A stretch of DNA of 64,000 nucleotides from an uncultured Oscillospiraceae bacterium (lineage in GTDB: Bacteria > Bacillota > Clostridia > Oscillospirales > Ruminococcaceae), in NCBI GenBank assembly GCA_934481355.1, contig CAKSPH010000006.1, forward strand, positions 1-64,000, in the 5' to 3' direction. Made by a program: the position numbers and the translations under genes. This document shows, piece by piece, positions 14,847-25,988 of this stretch. Position 1 is the first letter of the stretch. Every line of letters starts with the position of its first letter. The notes beneath the pieces were generated by a model that searched no databases, was not told the origin of the DNA, and saw nothing but the letters and a program-made list of their open reading frames with translations.

Positions 14847-16244
14847 ATGGCGAATTATGACGTAATTATCGTGGGCGCAGGTCCTGCCGGAATATTTACC
14901 GCGCTGGAAATGCTCCGCAAGGGCTCCAGAAAAAAGGTGCTTATCATTGAGAAGGGCTTCCCGGTTGAAAAGAGAGCCTGTCCCAAGTCCAAGACCAACG
15001 TCTGCATGAACTGCAAGCCCTACTGCCATATAACCACCGGATTCTCAGGAGCCGGCGCATTCTCGGACGGAAAGCTGTCGCTCTCCAGCGAGGTAGGCGG
15101 AAACCTCCCGGAGCTCATCGGCGAGGAGCTCGCACAGGCTACCATCGACTACACCGACAAGATATACCTTGAATTCGGCGCCGACCCACACGTTGAGGGC
15201 GTAAGCGACCCGGACAAAATACGCGAGATACGCAAGAAAGCGATAAACGCGAACCTGAAGCTCGTAGACTGCCCTATCCGGCACCTCGGCACGGAAATGG
15301 CGCACCAGCTCTACCTCCGCATTGAAAAGCACCTTCAGGAGCACGGCGTTGACATCATGTTCCAGACGCGGTGCGAGGATATCGTCATTGAAGGAGATGT
15401 CTGCACCGGCGTTATAATCACTGACTGCAACGGAAACGACCGCCGCGAGCTGAAAGCGTCCAGCGTTGTCGTCGCGACCGGCAGAAAGGGAGCCGACTGG
15501 CTCGAACATACCTGCGAAAGCCACAGCATAGCTCATCAGCCCGGCACCGTTGACATCGGCGTCCGCGTGGAGGTGCGCAACGAAGTCATGGAGGAGGTCA
15601 ACGCCGTCCTCTATGAGTCCAAGCTCATAGGCTATCCGCTTCCATTCAAGAATAAGGTGCGTACATTCTGCCAGAACCCCGGCGGATTCGTAAGTCAGGA
15701 GAACTACGACAACGATCTCGCAGTGGTCAACGGACATTCCTACAAGGATCTGAAATCCAACAACACGAACCTTGCCATACTTTGCTCGCACAATTTCAGC
15801 GTGCCGTTCAACCAGCCGATAGAGTACGCGCAGAAGGTCGGCGAGCTCACCAATATGCTCGGAAACGGACACATCATGGTACAGCGCTTCGGCGATATCC
15901 TCGACGGAAAGCGCACATGGGAAAAGGAACTTTCATTCTCAAACGTAAAGCCCACCCTCCCGGACGCAGTTGCAGGCGACATCACAGCAGCAATGCCCTA
16001 CCGCACCATGACCAACATCATAAACTTCATCAAGGCGATGGACTGCGTTGTACCAGGCTTTGCAAGCCGCGAAACGCTCCTGTATTCACCGGAGCTCAAA
16101 TTTTACAGCAACCGCATAAAAATGGACGAGCACTTCAACACGAATATTCACGGGCTGCACTGCCTCGGTGATTCCAGCGGCTGGACGCGCGGGCTTATGA
16201 TGGCTTCCGTAATGGGCGTGCTGATGGGCAGAGAGCTTATCTGA
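14847..16244 (+). CDS. FAD-dependent dehydrogenase (COG2509-like)
   Basis: 465 residues. The N-terminus 'YDVIIVGAGPAGIFTALEML' is a Rossmann GxGxxG dinucleotide-binding motif for FAD, and 'VVVATGRKGADW' near residue 210 is the second glycine motif. A cysteine-rich segment follows the first motif: 'RACPKSKTNVCMNCKPYC' (about 50-67) could hold metal or form disulfides. The C-terminal 'GLHCLGDSSGWTRGLMMASVMG' is the usual FAD ribityl-binding end of this family. The electron acceptor and substrate are not known. The start at 14847 was chosen over a TTG at 14790, which would lie nine bases after the -10 box. It is followed after 13 bases by xpt, suggesting a link to purine metabolism, perhaps xanthine or urate. 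Confidence 0.8.
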   Translation: MANYDVIIVGAGPAGIFTALEMLRKGSRKKVLIIEKGFPVEKRACPKSKTNVCMNCKPYCHITTGFSGAGAFSDGKLSLSSEVGGNLPELIGEELAQATIDYTDKIYLEFGADPHVEGVSDPDKIREIRKKAINANLKLVDCPIRHLGTEMAHQLYLRIEKHLQEHGVDIMFQTRCEDIVIEGDVCTGVIITDCNGNDRRELKASSVVVATGRKGADWLEHTCESHSIAHQPGTVDIGVRVEVRNEVMEEVNAVLYESKLIGYPLPFKNKVRTFCQNPGGFVSQENYDNDLAVVNGHSYKDLKSNNTNLAILCSHNFSVPFNQPIEYAQKVGELTNMLGNGHIMVQRFGDILDGKRTWEKELSFSNVKPTLPDAVAGDITAAMPYRTMTNIINFIKAMDCVVPGFASRETLLYSPELKFYSNRIKMDEHFNTNIHGLHCLGDSSGWTRGLMMASVMGVLMGRELI

Positions 16245-16257
16245 GGAGGACGGAAAA

Positions 16258-16842
16258 ATGCAGCTTCTTAAAGACAGGATAAGAAAAGACGGCGTTATAA
16301 AAGAGGGAAACATCCTGAAAGTGGACAGCTTCCTAAATCACCAGATGGATATTGCACTGATAAACGAAATTGGCAGGGAGTTCCGCAGGCTGTTCCCGGA
16401 TAAAAGCATCAACAAGATACTCACCATCGAGGCCTCCGGAATAGGGATCGCGTGCATTACGGCGCAGTACTTCAACAACTGCCCTGTGGTATTCGCGAAA
16501 AAGACCCAGAGCATAAACATCGACGGCGAGGTATACTCCACCAAGATAAAGAGCTTCACCCACGGGCGCACTTATGATGTTATCGTGAAGAAAGCGTTCC
16601 TGTCGCCGGATGACAATATCCTGATAATTGATGACTTCCTTGCAAACGGCTGCGCACTCCTGGGACTTATCGACATCGTGAAAAGCAGCGGCGCAAAGAC
16701 AGCCGGAGCCGGAATCGTTATAGAAAAGGGGTACCAGCAGGGCGGAGACCTCGTCCGCAGCAAGGGGATACGCGTGGAATCCCTTGCGATAGTTGATGAA
16801 ATGGATCCCGTAAACGGCTGTAAATTCCGTGACGATAATTAG
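16258..16842 (+). CDS. xpt: Xanthine phosphoribosyltransferase
   Basis: 194 residues, the usual Xpt length. The enzyme makes XMP from xanthine and PRPP in purine salvage. 'NILIIDDFLANGCALLGLIDI' (about 120-140) is the PRPP-binding loop, and 'ILTIEASGIGIACITAQYF' and 'VFAKKTQSINIDGEVY' are Xpt-type segments around the base and the flexible loop. The start ATG follows GAGGAGG. It is the second gene of an operon with an FAD dehydrogenase, 13 bases apart. In many Firmicutes xpt is preceded by a purine riboswitch, but none is seen in the short leader here. Confidence 0.93.
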   Translation: MQLLKDRIRKDGVIKEGNILKVDSFLNHQMDIALINEIGREFRRLFPDKSINKILTIEASGIGIACITAQYFNNCPVVFAKKTQSINIDGEVYSTKIKSFTHGRTYDVIVKKAFLSPDDNILIIDDFLANGCALLGLIDIVKSSGAKTAGAGIVIEKGYQQGGDLVRSKGIRVESLAIVDEMDPVNGCKFRDDN

Positions 16843-16852
16843 GACATAATTC

Positions 16853-16887
16853 AACCCCGCCTTTTCTCCTGTGGAAACGGCGGGGTT
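16853..16887 (+). terminator. Intrinsic terminator after xpt
   Basis: AACCCCGCC (16853-16861) pairs with GGCGGGGTT (16879-16887), followed by ATTCTATTCTTC. Confidence 0.75.
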
Positions 16888-16901
16888 ATTCTATTCTTCT
16901 A

Positions 16902-16983
16902 AAGACCTCTTTCACGGCGGATTTCTATGACTGATCCGCTCGCGTCCTGCTTTAGATGTTACCTTCGCTTTTTAGAGGTGACC
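16902..16983. repeat. MITE-like element, family B, touching the chemoreceptor stop codon
   Basis: Decayed left end 'aagacctct', right end CGCTTTTTAGAGGTGACC. Interior 'ggatttctatgactgatccgctcgcgtcc' resembles the copy at 35969. The last base of the element is the last base of the chemoreceptor TAG stop codon. Confidence 0.65.
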
Positions 16984-19004
16984 TACAGCTTGAATCTGCC
17001 AACGAGCTGTTTCAGAGTTTCCGCCTGACCGGAGAGTTCCTCGGAAGCCGCCGCGCTCTGCTCCGCAGTTGCGGAATTCGACTGCACCACTCCGGATATC
17101 CTGGCAACATCAGAGCTGATGCTCTCCACCATGTTCCTCTGACGGTTGCAGGATTCAGTGATCCCGTCAACTATCTGCTTTACTGAAGCAGTGTATTCGC
17201 TGAGGGTCTTCATCGCTTCCGCTGTCTGGCTGGTAACTTCGGCTCCGCTTGCAGCCGCGCTGACGGAGTTTTCTATCAGCCTGGTCGTATTGGCGACAGC
17301 CTCCTGAGATTTGCCGGCGAGCGTCCGTACCTCGTCTGCGACTACCGCGAATCCCTTTCCGGCTTCCCCTGCCCTTGCGGCTTCAATAGCCGCGTTGAGC
17401 GCAAGTATGTTCGTCTGGAATGCAATATCCTCAATAACTGAGATGATATCGCTTATCTTTCCCGATGTCTCGCTTATGCCGTCCATCGCCTTGGTGAGCT
17501 CCTGCATTTTCTGGTTGACCTCATCAACAAAGCTGGAGGTCTTTTCCATCAGCCCGTCCGCCGACTGGCAGTTATCCGCATTCTCCTGAATCTGCTCCTC
17601 AATGTTTGAAAGACTTTTTGCAAGCGCTTCAACGGAGGCGCTCTGTTCTGCCGAGCCCTGGGACAGCGTAAGTGCGCCCGCCGCCACCTGACCAGAGCCT
17701 GAGCTTACCCGTTCCGCCGCTTTATAGATGTCCCTGATAACCTCAGACAGCTTTTCCTTTATTGTGAACAGACTATCCGCAAGCTGTGAGAAATCACCAG
17801 TGTAATACTGCATATTCTCACGGGTGTCTACCGTAAGGTTTTCTTCGGCAAGCTCGCCCAGTATTCTTGCTACGTCAGCAGTCGCATTCTGAAGGGCCCG
17901 GCTCATATCGACCACGGCGGTTGCAATGGTGCCTACCTCGTCAGGGCTCTTCATAAGATCCTCTACCTCGTTTGCGGAGCCAAGTTCTATATGCTCGAGC
18001 TTTTCTGCGGCTTTCTCAACACGCTTGAGCGGGAGCATAAGATTGTGGACCACGAGATATACCCAAAGCGTGAGCACTGCCATGCTTATAATGCAGATTA
18101 TAATAAGGGTTAATCTGAGCGAATTTGCGGAAGCCATCACCTCGGAGGTTTTATCCGTAAATATAAACACCCAGCCCTGATCGTCTATGCTTGTATACGC
18201 CGCGGTAAATGAACCGCCGTTGCTATAATTCAGGGAGCCATCAGTGCTCCCGCCCTTAACGCTGTTTATTATATCGCTGATGTAGGATTCCTCAGCAATA
18301 GTGGCGATTTTTTCAGGATCCGGGTGGAATATGTACTTGCCGGTGTTCACATCAAGAAGGTAATACTCAGCGTTCTCCAGACCAGTGGGCGAAAGCTCGT
18401 TCAGCTTTTCCACGAGTCCGCTTGTAAGAATCCCGACGCCGCCAAGACCTATAACATCTCCGTTTTCATTGAAAACAGCCTTGTACATGGATATTATCTG
18501 CTCTCCGGTAGCAGGCGAGATAATAATACCTGCATTATACACTCCGTCAGCCGAAAGCAGGGCTTCGTGAAGCTGGCTGAGCTTTTCTTCATCAGGGCGC
18601 GTTACCTTTCCTATGACCTGCGTTGAAGTATGCGTACGCACCTTGGTATCCCATGTGCTTGCATATATTCCCTCAAGGAAATCTATATCGCTGCTGAAAT
18701 TCTCTGTGTATTTCTGGGCTGCCGCCGCGATTTCCGCATCGTCCGGCGATTGAAGAAGGTCACTTATCTGCTGTGATTTCAGATACGCAGTCAGAGTATC
18801 CTCAGTGTTTCTGATGTAGTTTTTGATTATTTCCGAGCGATCCTTCGCCGCTGTTTCCATATTGTTTACTGCGGTCTGCTGTGAAGCTGACGAAACAGAA
18901 TTGTTCACAAATAAAAACAGCACCGAAAAAACGATAAGCTGAATGACAAATAACGTGACCGTTATCCTGAAATCAAGTCTGAATCTTCTTATTTTCTTTT
19001 CCAT
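16983..19004 (-). CDS. Methyl-accepting chemotaxis protein with extracellular sensor
   Basis: 673 residues. Membrane segments at about 14-36 and 296-320 enclose an outer region of about 260 residues with features of a double-CACHE sensor ('[26 protein letters not shown]', '[16 protein letters not shown]'). A HAMP-like region follows, then the long helical signalling domain. The kinase-contact tip is intact: '[22 protein letters not shown]' and '[16 protein letters not shown]'. Such receptors change CheA kinase activity when a small molecule binds outside. There is no C-terminal CheR/CheB-binding pentapeptide. No che or flagellar genes are in the window. The stop codon TAG directly abuts a family B repeat. 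It has its own promoter and stands alone. Confidence 0.92.
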   Translation of the reverse strand: MEKKIRRFRLDFRITVTLFVIQLIVFSVLFLFVNNSVSSASQQTAVNNMETAAKDRSEIIKNYIRNTEDTLTAYLKSQQISDLLQSPDDAEIAAAAQKYTENFSSDIDFLEGIYASTWDTKVRTHTSTQVIGKVTRPDEEKLSQLHEALLSADGVYNAGIIISPATGEQIISMYKAVFNENGDVIGLGGVGILTSGLVEKLNELSPTGLENAEYYLLDVNTGKYIFHPDPEKIATIAEESYISDIINSVKGGSTDGSLNYSNGGSFTAAYTSIDDQGWVFIFTDKTSEVMASANSLRLTLIIICIISMAVLTLWVYLVVHNLMLPLKRVEKAAEKLEHIELGSANEVEDLMKSPDEVGTIATAVVDMSRALQNATADVARILGELAEENLTVDTRENMQYYTGDFSQLADSLFTIKEKLSEVIRDIYKAAERVSSGSGQVAAGALTLSQGSAEQSASVEALAKSLSNIEEQIQENADNCQSADGLMEKTSSFVDEVNQKMQELTKAMDGISETSGKISDIISVIEDIAFQTNILALNAAIEAARAGEAGKGFAVVADEVRTLAGKSQEAVANTTRLIENSVSAAASGAEVTSQTAEAMKTLSEYTASVKQIVDGITESCNRQRNMVESISSDVARISGVVQSNSATAEQSAAASEELSGQAETLKQLVGRFKL

Positions 19005-19109
19005 TTATTTCTCCAGATTCCAATGCAAGAAAAAAGCTGATGCTTTTCCCAAACCATTCCGCCGTAATGCAAGTCAATAAGCCAATTTACGACATTTTTT
19101 CTCTCAATC

Positions 19110-19138
19110 ATTATATACTAAAATACTTAAAAAGTCAA
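19110..19138 (-). promoter_or_regulatory. Promoter of the chemoreceptor gene
   Basis: On the minus strand TTGACT (19133-19138), 17 bases, TATAAT (19110-19115). The rest of the gap up to 19673 holds two MITE-like elements and the terminator of the ATP synthase operon. Confidence 0.75.
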
Positions 19139-19207
19139 TCCACTTTTGCAGCTTTATCTATTTCAATTTGCACCGGCAGGCAAATGATTCCTTATATAAT
19201 TATTATT

Positions 19208-19288
19208 GGTACCCTCTGAAAAAGCAGGACACGAGCAGATGATATAAGTCATAGAAATCTGCTCGTATCACGGTTTTCAGAGATCACC
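19208..19288. repeat. MITE-like element, family B, 81 bp
   Basis: Ends GGTACCCTCTGAAAA and TTTTCAGAGATCACC. The core GAGCAGAT...ATCTGCTC can fold back on itself. Flanks are TATT and TATG, close to a 4-bp duplication. Confidence 0.7.
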
Positions 19289-19347
19289 TATGGAGAATTT
19301 CTCCCCGGTCATAGAAAGACAACAGCCCGGGAAGATTGAATCATAAA

Positions 19348-19378
19348 AAACAGGCGCCTTCTGCAAGGTGCCCGTTTT
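19348..19378 (-). terminator. Probable terminator of the ATP synthase operon, displaced by a repeat
   Basis: Stem AAACAGGCGCCTT (19348-19360) and AAGGTGCCCGTTTT (19365-19378). Read on the minus strand it ends in TTTTTT. A 230-bp element (19385-19614) now separates it from atpC. Confidence 0.7.
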
Positions 19379-19384
19379 AGTTAT

Positions 19385-19614
19385 GGTCACCTCTAAAAAC
19401 CTTGTTCGAGTGAAAATGTGTATAGCACACCGACTGCTTCTTTCAACGAGCGAAATTTCTGATGCGACGGCGTCCATGCCGTCGCCCGGTTATTTCGCTT
19501 TGCAACATCGTGTTGCACCTCCTCGTAAGGCATACAGCCTTAATTCGTCGGCTTTCATCGCATTCGGCGCACTCTACCCGTTTTCACTTTTCAAACCGGT
19601 TTTTAGAGGTGACC
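19385..19614. repeat. MITE-like element, family A, best-preserved copy with TTAT duplication
   Basis: 230 bp with ends GGTCACCTCTAAAAACC and GGTTTTTAGAGGTGACC. The similarity of the ends extends imperfectly over about 40 bp (CTTGTTCGAGTGAAAA against TTTTCACTTTTCAAACC). TTAT is present on both sides (19381-19384 and 19615-19618), as expected for a 4-bp target duplication. No open reading frame of note lies inside. Confidence 0.8.
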
Positions 19615-19673
19615 TTATTCACTACCGCATTGAACATTCCGCGATGTATGTGAATACAGTCGTCCAATGCAAT

Positions 19674-20084
19674 TTATTGGTTTATGCTTCCCTTGGCTTT
19701 CAGGCGCGTTGCAGCCCTTGCAAGGGTCATCTGCGCCGCGTTGAATTCGCGTATGCTTCTCTTCTGGAGTATAGCCTCCCTGGCGGCGGCAGCCTCCTCG
19801 CGGGCGCGGTTGGCGTCTATCTCCTCGGGACGCTCTGCGGAATCCACAAGCACCAGCACCTCGCCGTCCTCGACCTTCACCAGTCCGGAGGACACCGCCG
19901 CTATGCAATCCTGCTCTCCAGGAATACGATAGGTCATTATCCCCGGAACTACAGCGCTGATGATGTCGCAGTGCCCGGCAAGTATTCCGTACTGTCCGTC
20001 AGCCGTGGGAACTATCAGCGACTCGCACTCGCCCTCATAGAACGTGTTTGACGCCGCAAGGATATGCGTTTTGAATGTATTCAT
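19674..20084 (-). CDS. atpC: ATP synthase F1 epsilon subunit
   Basis: 136 residues. The N-terminal beta-sandwich ('SLIVPTADGQYGILAGHCDIISAVVPGIMTYR') and the C-terminal helical hairpin ('RAREEAAAAREAI...') are both present. Epsilon couples the central stalk to the c-ring and can inhibit ATP hydrolysis through its C-terminal helices. It is the last gene of the ATP synthase operon, 12 bases after atpD, with GGGGTG as RBS. A family A repeat begins 56 bases past its stop codon. Confidence 0.93.
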   Translation of the reverse strand: MNTFKTHILAASNTFYEGECESLIVPTADGQYGILAGHCDIISAVVPGIMTYRIPGEQDCIAAVSSGLVKVEDGEVLVLVDSAERPEEIDANRAREEAAAAREAILQKRSIREFNAAQMTLARAATRLKAKGSINQ

Positions 20085-20096
20085 GACGCACCCCGC

Positions 20097-22399
<2,303 letters not shown>

Positions 22400-22410
22400 A
22401 GCGCACCGCC

Positions 22411-24186
22411 TTAACCGCCGTTACGCTCCAGAAAGCGCTTTGCGAATTCCAGCATGGAGTTTCTTTCCTCTTCGGTGGTCTCGCCCGTGCGGTCTATCTT
22501 TTCACAGATGTCGGGCATTTCCGCCGCCGCGGCATCCAGCAGCTCACGGCTGAACTGCGGTATCTTATCCACGGCGATATCCTGGAATATGTGTCCCATA
22601 GCGGCTGTCAGCAGGATGACCTGCTCGTGCTGCTTATAGGGATTATACTGCTTCTGACGGAGCAGTCTCATAAGTCCCTGACCGTAACGGAGCTGCTTCT
22701 TGGTAGCCTCGTCAAGATCGCTGGAGAACTGCATGAATACTTCCATCTCGCGGTACTGCGCGAGGTCAAGACGGATCGCGCCGGTCGCCTTCTTCATCGC
22801 CTTTGTCTGTGCGGCGCCGCCTACACGGGAAACCGACAGACCTACGTTTACCGCAGGGCGCTGACCGGAATGGAACAGGTCGCTTTCAAGGAATATCTGA
22901 CCGTCCGTGATGGAGATTATGTTTGTAGGAATATACGCGGATACGTCGCCCGCCTGAGTTTCTACTATCGGGAGCGCAGTCATGCTGCCGCCGCCGAGCG
23001 CGTCGGAAAGGTGCGCGGAACGCTCCAGCAGACGTGAATGCAGGTAGAATACATCGCCCGGATAAGCCTCACGTCCCGGAGAGCGCTCCAGCAGAAGGCT
23101 GAGAGTACGGTACGCGACTGCGTGCTTGGAAAGGTCGTCGTAAACTATCAGCACGTCCCTGCCATGGTTCATGAAGAACTCGCCCATTGCACAGCCGGAA
23201 TACGGCGCGATATACTGCAGCGTCGCGGAATCGCTGGCGGTGGCGTTTACGATTATAGTGTAATCCATGGCGCCGTGCCTGCGGAGGTTCTCGGCAAGCT
23301 GTGCGACTGATGAAGCCTTCTGACCTATCGCGACGTAGATGCAGACAACTCCCTTGCCCTTCTGGTTCAGGATAGTATCAAGCGCGATTGCTGTCTTACC
23401 GGTCTGTCGGTCGCCGATTATCAGCTCACGCTGACCTCTGCCTATCGGGAACATTGAGTCTATCGAAAGCAGACCAGTTTCCATAGGGCGGTTGACCGGC
23501 TGGCGGTCGATGATGCCGGGCGCGGGATTTTCGATAGGATAATAGTCCTCCTGGGCTATCGGTCCCTTTCCGTCAACCGGCTCGCCGAGGGCGTTGATAA
23601 CGCGTCCCATGAACGCTTCGCCTACCGGGATACCAGCGACTTTCCTGGTGCGGCGTACTATGCTGCCCTCGGTTATATCGCTTTCATCACCGAAGATAAC
23701 GCAGCCTATCTCGTCCTCTTTAAGGTCGAGTATCATGCCCTTTATTCCGGATTCAAACAGCAGAATCTCGCCGTACTCGGCGTCCTCCAGTCCGCTGATG
23801 GTAGCAATGCCGTCGCCGACTGTCAGCACCGTGCCGACTTCCTCGTCCTTGGGAATAGGCTCGAAATCCTCGATAGCCTGACGTATCATCGGAAGAACGT
23901 CCTGCTTGCCGCGGATAGCCTCGGAAATGCTCTCCTTGAGCTGCTTTGCCCTGCCCTCGGCGCTCCAGTCGAATATGCGGTCAAGGTTCCACTTGTATGT
24001 GGAGGTGCCTATCTCAATGCGGAAGCCGTCGCGCACGCTGTCGTCCTGCTTCGGGATAACCGCAACGGCTGCGCCGTACTTCTTTTCCAGAAAATCCTGA
24101 ACCTTTTTAAGCTGTTCGTCCGTGGGAGTTTCACGGCTGTAAATGAACGCTTCGACCTCGACTTTTCTGATCTCGTGTTCTGTCAT
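22411..24186 (-). CDS. atpA: ATP synthase F1 alpha subunit with delta-like N-terminal extension
   Basis: 591 residues, against about 500-510 for a normal alpha subunit. From about residue 108 on it is a standard alpha: '[20 protein letters not shown]', P-loop 'GDRQTGKT' at 258-265, '[15 protein letters not shown]'-type segments. The extra N-terminal 75 or so residues resemble the C-terminal domain of the delta (OSCP) subunit: a '[22 protein letters not shown]' helix-strand unit, then '[24 protein letters not shown]', comparable to 'DPSLIGGIRVRIG...DGS' in delta. The operon has no atpH between atpF and atpA, where it normally lies. The alpha assignment is certain; the delta homology is inference from pattern. 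Confidence 0.93.
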   Translation of the reverse strand: MTEHEIRKVEVEAFIYSRETPTDEQLKKVQDFLEKKYGAAVAVIPKQDDSVRDGFRIEIGTSTYKWNLDRIFDWSAEGRAKQLKESISEAIRGKQDVLPMIRQAIEDFEPIPKDEEVGTVLTVGDGIATISGLEDAEYGEILLFESGIKGMILDLKEDEIGCVIFGDESDITEGSIVRRTRKVAGIPVGEAFMGRVINALGEPVDGKGPIAQEDYYPIENPAPGIIDRQPVNRPMETGLLSIDSMFPIGRGQRELIIGDRQTGKTAIALDTILNQKGKGVVCIYVAIGQKASSVAQLAENLRRHGAMDYTIIVNATASDSATLQYIAPYSGCAMGEFFMNHGRDVLIVYDDLSKHAVAYRTLSLLLERSPGREAYPGDVFYLHSRLLERSAHLSDALGGGSMTALPIVETQAGDVSAYIPTNIISITDGQIFLESDLFHSGQRPAVNVGLSVSRVGGAAQTKAMKKATGAIRLDLAQYREMEVFMQFSSDLDEATKKQLRYGQGLMRLLRQKQYNPYKQHEQVILLTAAMGHIFQDIAVDKIPQFSRELLDAAAAEMPDICEKIDRTGETTEEERNSMLEFAKRFLERNGG

Positions 24187-24192
24187 CAGTCA

Positions 24193-24666
24193 TTACTCCT
24201 TTCCGGAATCTTCAAAGCTGTCATACGCACTGCCGGCAGGAACAAGAAGCTTGTCTACCGCCGCTGATACCATTTCCTCTATCTGGGCGTTAGTTTCCTG
24301 GAGAACCTTGTTCTTCTCTGCCTGAGCCGCTCTCCTTGCATCGTCGATTATGCGGAGCTTCTCCTGCTCTGCCTCTGCAATATGAGCCTTAGCGGCATTG
24401 TCAGCGTCCGCCATAGCCTTCTTCTTCAGCTCGGCAGCTTCGTCCTGCGCCCTGGCGATGAGCCCGGAGTACTTCTCCTGCTCTGCCTCTGCTGCGGCGA
24501 GCTTGTCGCTGGCGGTCTTATCCATGTCCTTGTAGTAAGCCTCGCGCTTAGCCATGAAGTTCTTGACCGGCTTGTAAAGCAGCAGCCAGAGACCTCCGGC
24601 GAGTATCACGAAGTTGAACAGGTGCAGCAGTATCTGCTGCCAGTCTACATTAAGAGGGATTCCCAT
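24193..24666 (-). CDS. atpF: ATP synthase F0 b subunit
   Basis: 157 residues. One membrane segment ('LLHLFNFVILAGGLWLLLY', about 12-31) is followed by a long charged helix rich in Ala, Glu and Lys that dimerises as the outer stalk. It begins 12 bases after atpE and ends six bases before atpA. In the usual order atpH follows, but here atpA follows directly. The C-terminus ends in an acidic tail and has no delta-like domain, so this is not a b-delta fusion. Confidence 0.93.
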   Translation of the reverse strand: MGIPLNVDWQQILLHLFNFVILAGGLWLLLYKPVKNFMAKREAYYKDMDKTASDKLAAAEAEQEKYSGLIARAQDEAAELKKKAMADADNAAKAHIAEAEQEKLRIIDDARRAAQAEKNKVLQETNAQIEEMVSAAVDKLLVPAGSAYDSFEDSGKE

Positions 24667-24678
24667 AAAATTACCCCC

Positions 24679-25062
24679 TTACAGTACGAAGATGATGAGT
24701 ATTGCAACTACCAGCGCATAAATGATCGCAGTTTCGATGAACACCAGGCCAAGCATCATGTTTGTACGGATCTTATCCGCAGCCTCGGGCTGGCGGGAGA
24801 TACCCTCAGAGGACTTGGCGGTCGTAAGACCCATGCCTATGCCGGCGCCGCACGCAGCGATACCTACGCAGATACCAGCCGCGATAGCCTTGCTGCCGGT
24901 GGAATCATTATCGCTTGTCTGCGCTTCCTGAGAAACGCTGGCGCCGTCCTGCGGAGCGGGCTCGGGCTTATCGGCAGCCGCAAACGCTACAAGGCTGCAA
25001 AGTGCGCATACCATCAGCGCAACGATTCCGCATATTACTAACTTCTTAACTGATCTCTTCAT
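24679..25062 (-). CDS. atpE: ATP synthase F0 c subunit with signal-peptide-like extension
   Basis: 127 residues, against about 70-90 for most c subunits. The c-subunit hairpin is residues about 58-127: helix 1 'AIAAGICVGIAACGAGIGMGL', polar loop 'RQPEAADKI', and helix 2 with ion-binding Glu110. Before it come a typical signal peptide (lysines, hydrophobic stretch, AFA-A near residue 29) and an acidic Ser/Gln linker. Glu110-Thr111 and Tyr115 match the sodium-binding pattern, but the helix 1 Gln of sodium types is Met77. The ATG at 25060-25062 was chosen because GGAGG is seven bases upstream; a further ATG at 25075 overlaps that RBS. Confidence 0.93.
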   Translation of the reverse strand: MKRSVKKLVICGIVALMVCALCSLVAFAAADKPEPAPQDGASVSQEAQTSDNDSTGSKAIAAGICVGIAACGAGIGMGLTTAKSSEGISRQPEAADKIRTNMMLGLVFIETAIIYALVVAILIIFVL

Positions 25063-25093
25063 GGTTGTTTCCTCCATAACTGTTTGTTTTATT

Positions 25094-25936
25094 TTATTCT
25101 TTGTTTGTACCTTTAGAAATACGCTTTTTTATTGCCTTGACGGGAGGCTCTGAAACCTCTCCGTAGAACATCGCCGTCAGCATTGTGAGTACATACGCCT
25201 GAATAAGCGCGTGCAGCAGCGTGAACATTATTCCCACGAAAACCGGGAGAACAAAGCTCAGGCTGATGTTGTAGTATACAAGCTCCGTTACCAGCAGACC
25301 GCTGAGCAGTGCACCGAAAAGACGGAAGCTCATAGATATCGGCAGTGAGAATTCCTTGAGCGTTCTTCCGACGCCCTTGATCTTTGCGCCAGCGATACCG
25401 CCGCTGAGTATCACCAGATACGACAGGCAGCCGAGCATTATCGCCGCGTTTATATCCGACAGCGGAGCAGGCAGCGATATGGTGCCTCCGACTGTGGTGG
25501 GAGCCTGAATGCCGAAAAGCTCGAACAGCGTTCCAACGAAGATATACACTCCGGCTGCGAATACGTACGCTCCAAGGAATGTGTTCTTATGGGGACTGCT
25601 GGTCCTGGCGAGATTATCAAAGAATCCCACGAGCTGCTCCAGCACAAGCTGGAACTTCCCCGGCACCATCTTGAACCTCGGTATCGCGAAAATGCGGATC
25701 AGAGCCGCTGCAACCAGCAGCACTCCGCATACCACCAGCGAGGAAATATATGCCGGATTAACGTCCTTCAGTCCGAAAAGGCTCACCTTATTCGTTCCGT
25801 GCAGCACTGCGTCGCGCATTACCACCTTGATGGATTCAGACTCGCCCGTACCGCCCACGAGGAGCGCCGCGACAAGAATGACCGCCATCAGTGCGACCCA
25901 TACGACTATGAATACCACACGTTTTCTTTTGCTCAT
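25094..25936 (-). CDS. atpB: ATP synthase F0 a subunit
   Basis: 280 residues with five or six membrane helices. The a subunit forms the ion half-channels beside the c-ring. The essential Arg of helix 4 lies in 'SLPISMSFRLFGALLSGLLV' (near residue 203). Helix 5 is 'FVGIMFTLLHALIQAYVLTMLTAMF'. It is the first ATP synthase gene; no atpI precedes it. AAAGGAG lies before the ATG. The DUF1275 gene ends 52 bases upstream, and no convincing promoter was seen in that short gap, so transcription may come from the DUF1275 promoter. Confidence 0.94.
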   Translation of the reverse strand: MSKRKRVVFIVVWVALMAVILVAALLVGGTGESESIKVVMRDAVLHGTNKVSLFGLKDVNPAYISSLVVCGVLLVAAALIRIFAIPRFKMVPGKFQLVLEQLVGFFDNLARTSSPHKNTFLGAYVFAAGVYIFVGTLFELFGIQAPTTVGGTISLPAPLSDINAAIMLGCLSYLVILSGGIAGAKIKGVGRTLKEFSLPISMSFRLFGALLSGLLVTELVYYNISLSFVLPVFVGIMFTLLHALIQAYVLTMLTAMFYGEVSEPPVKAIKKRISKGTNKE

Positions 25937-25988
25937 ATTTTTCTCCTTTCTATCTTCTATATATGTTATCCGCTTTTAGCGGTAATTG

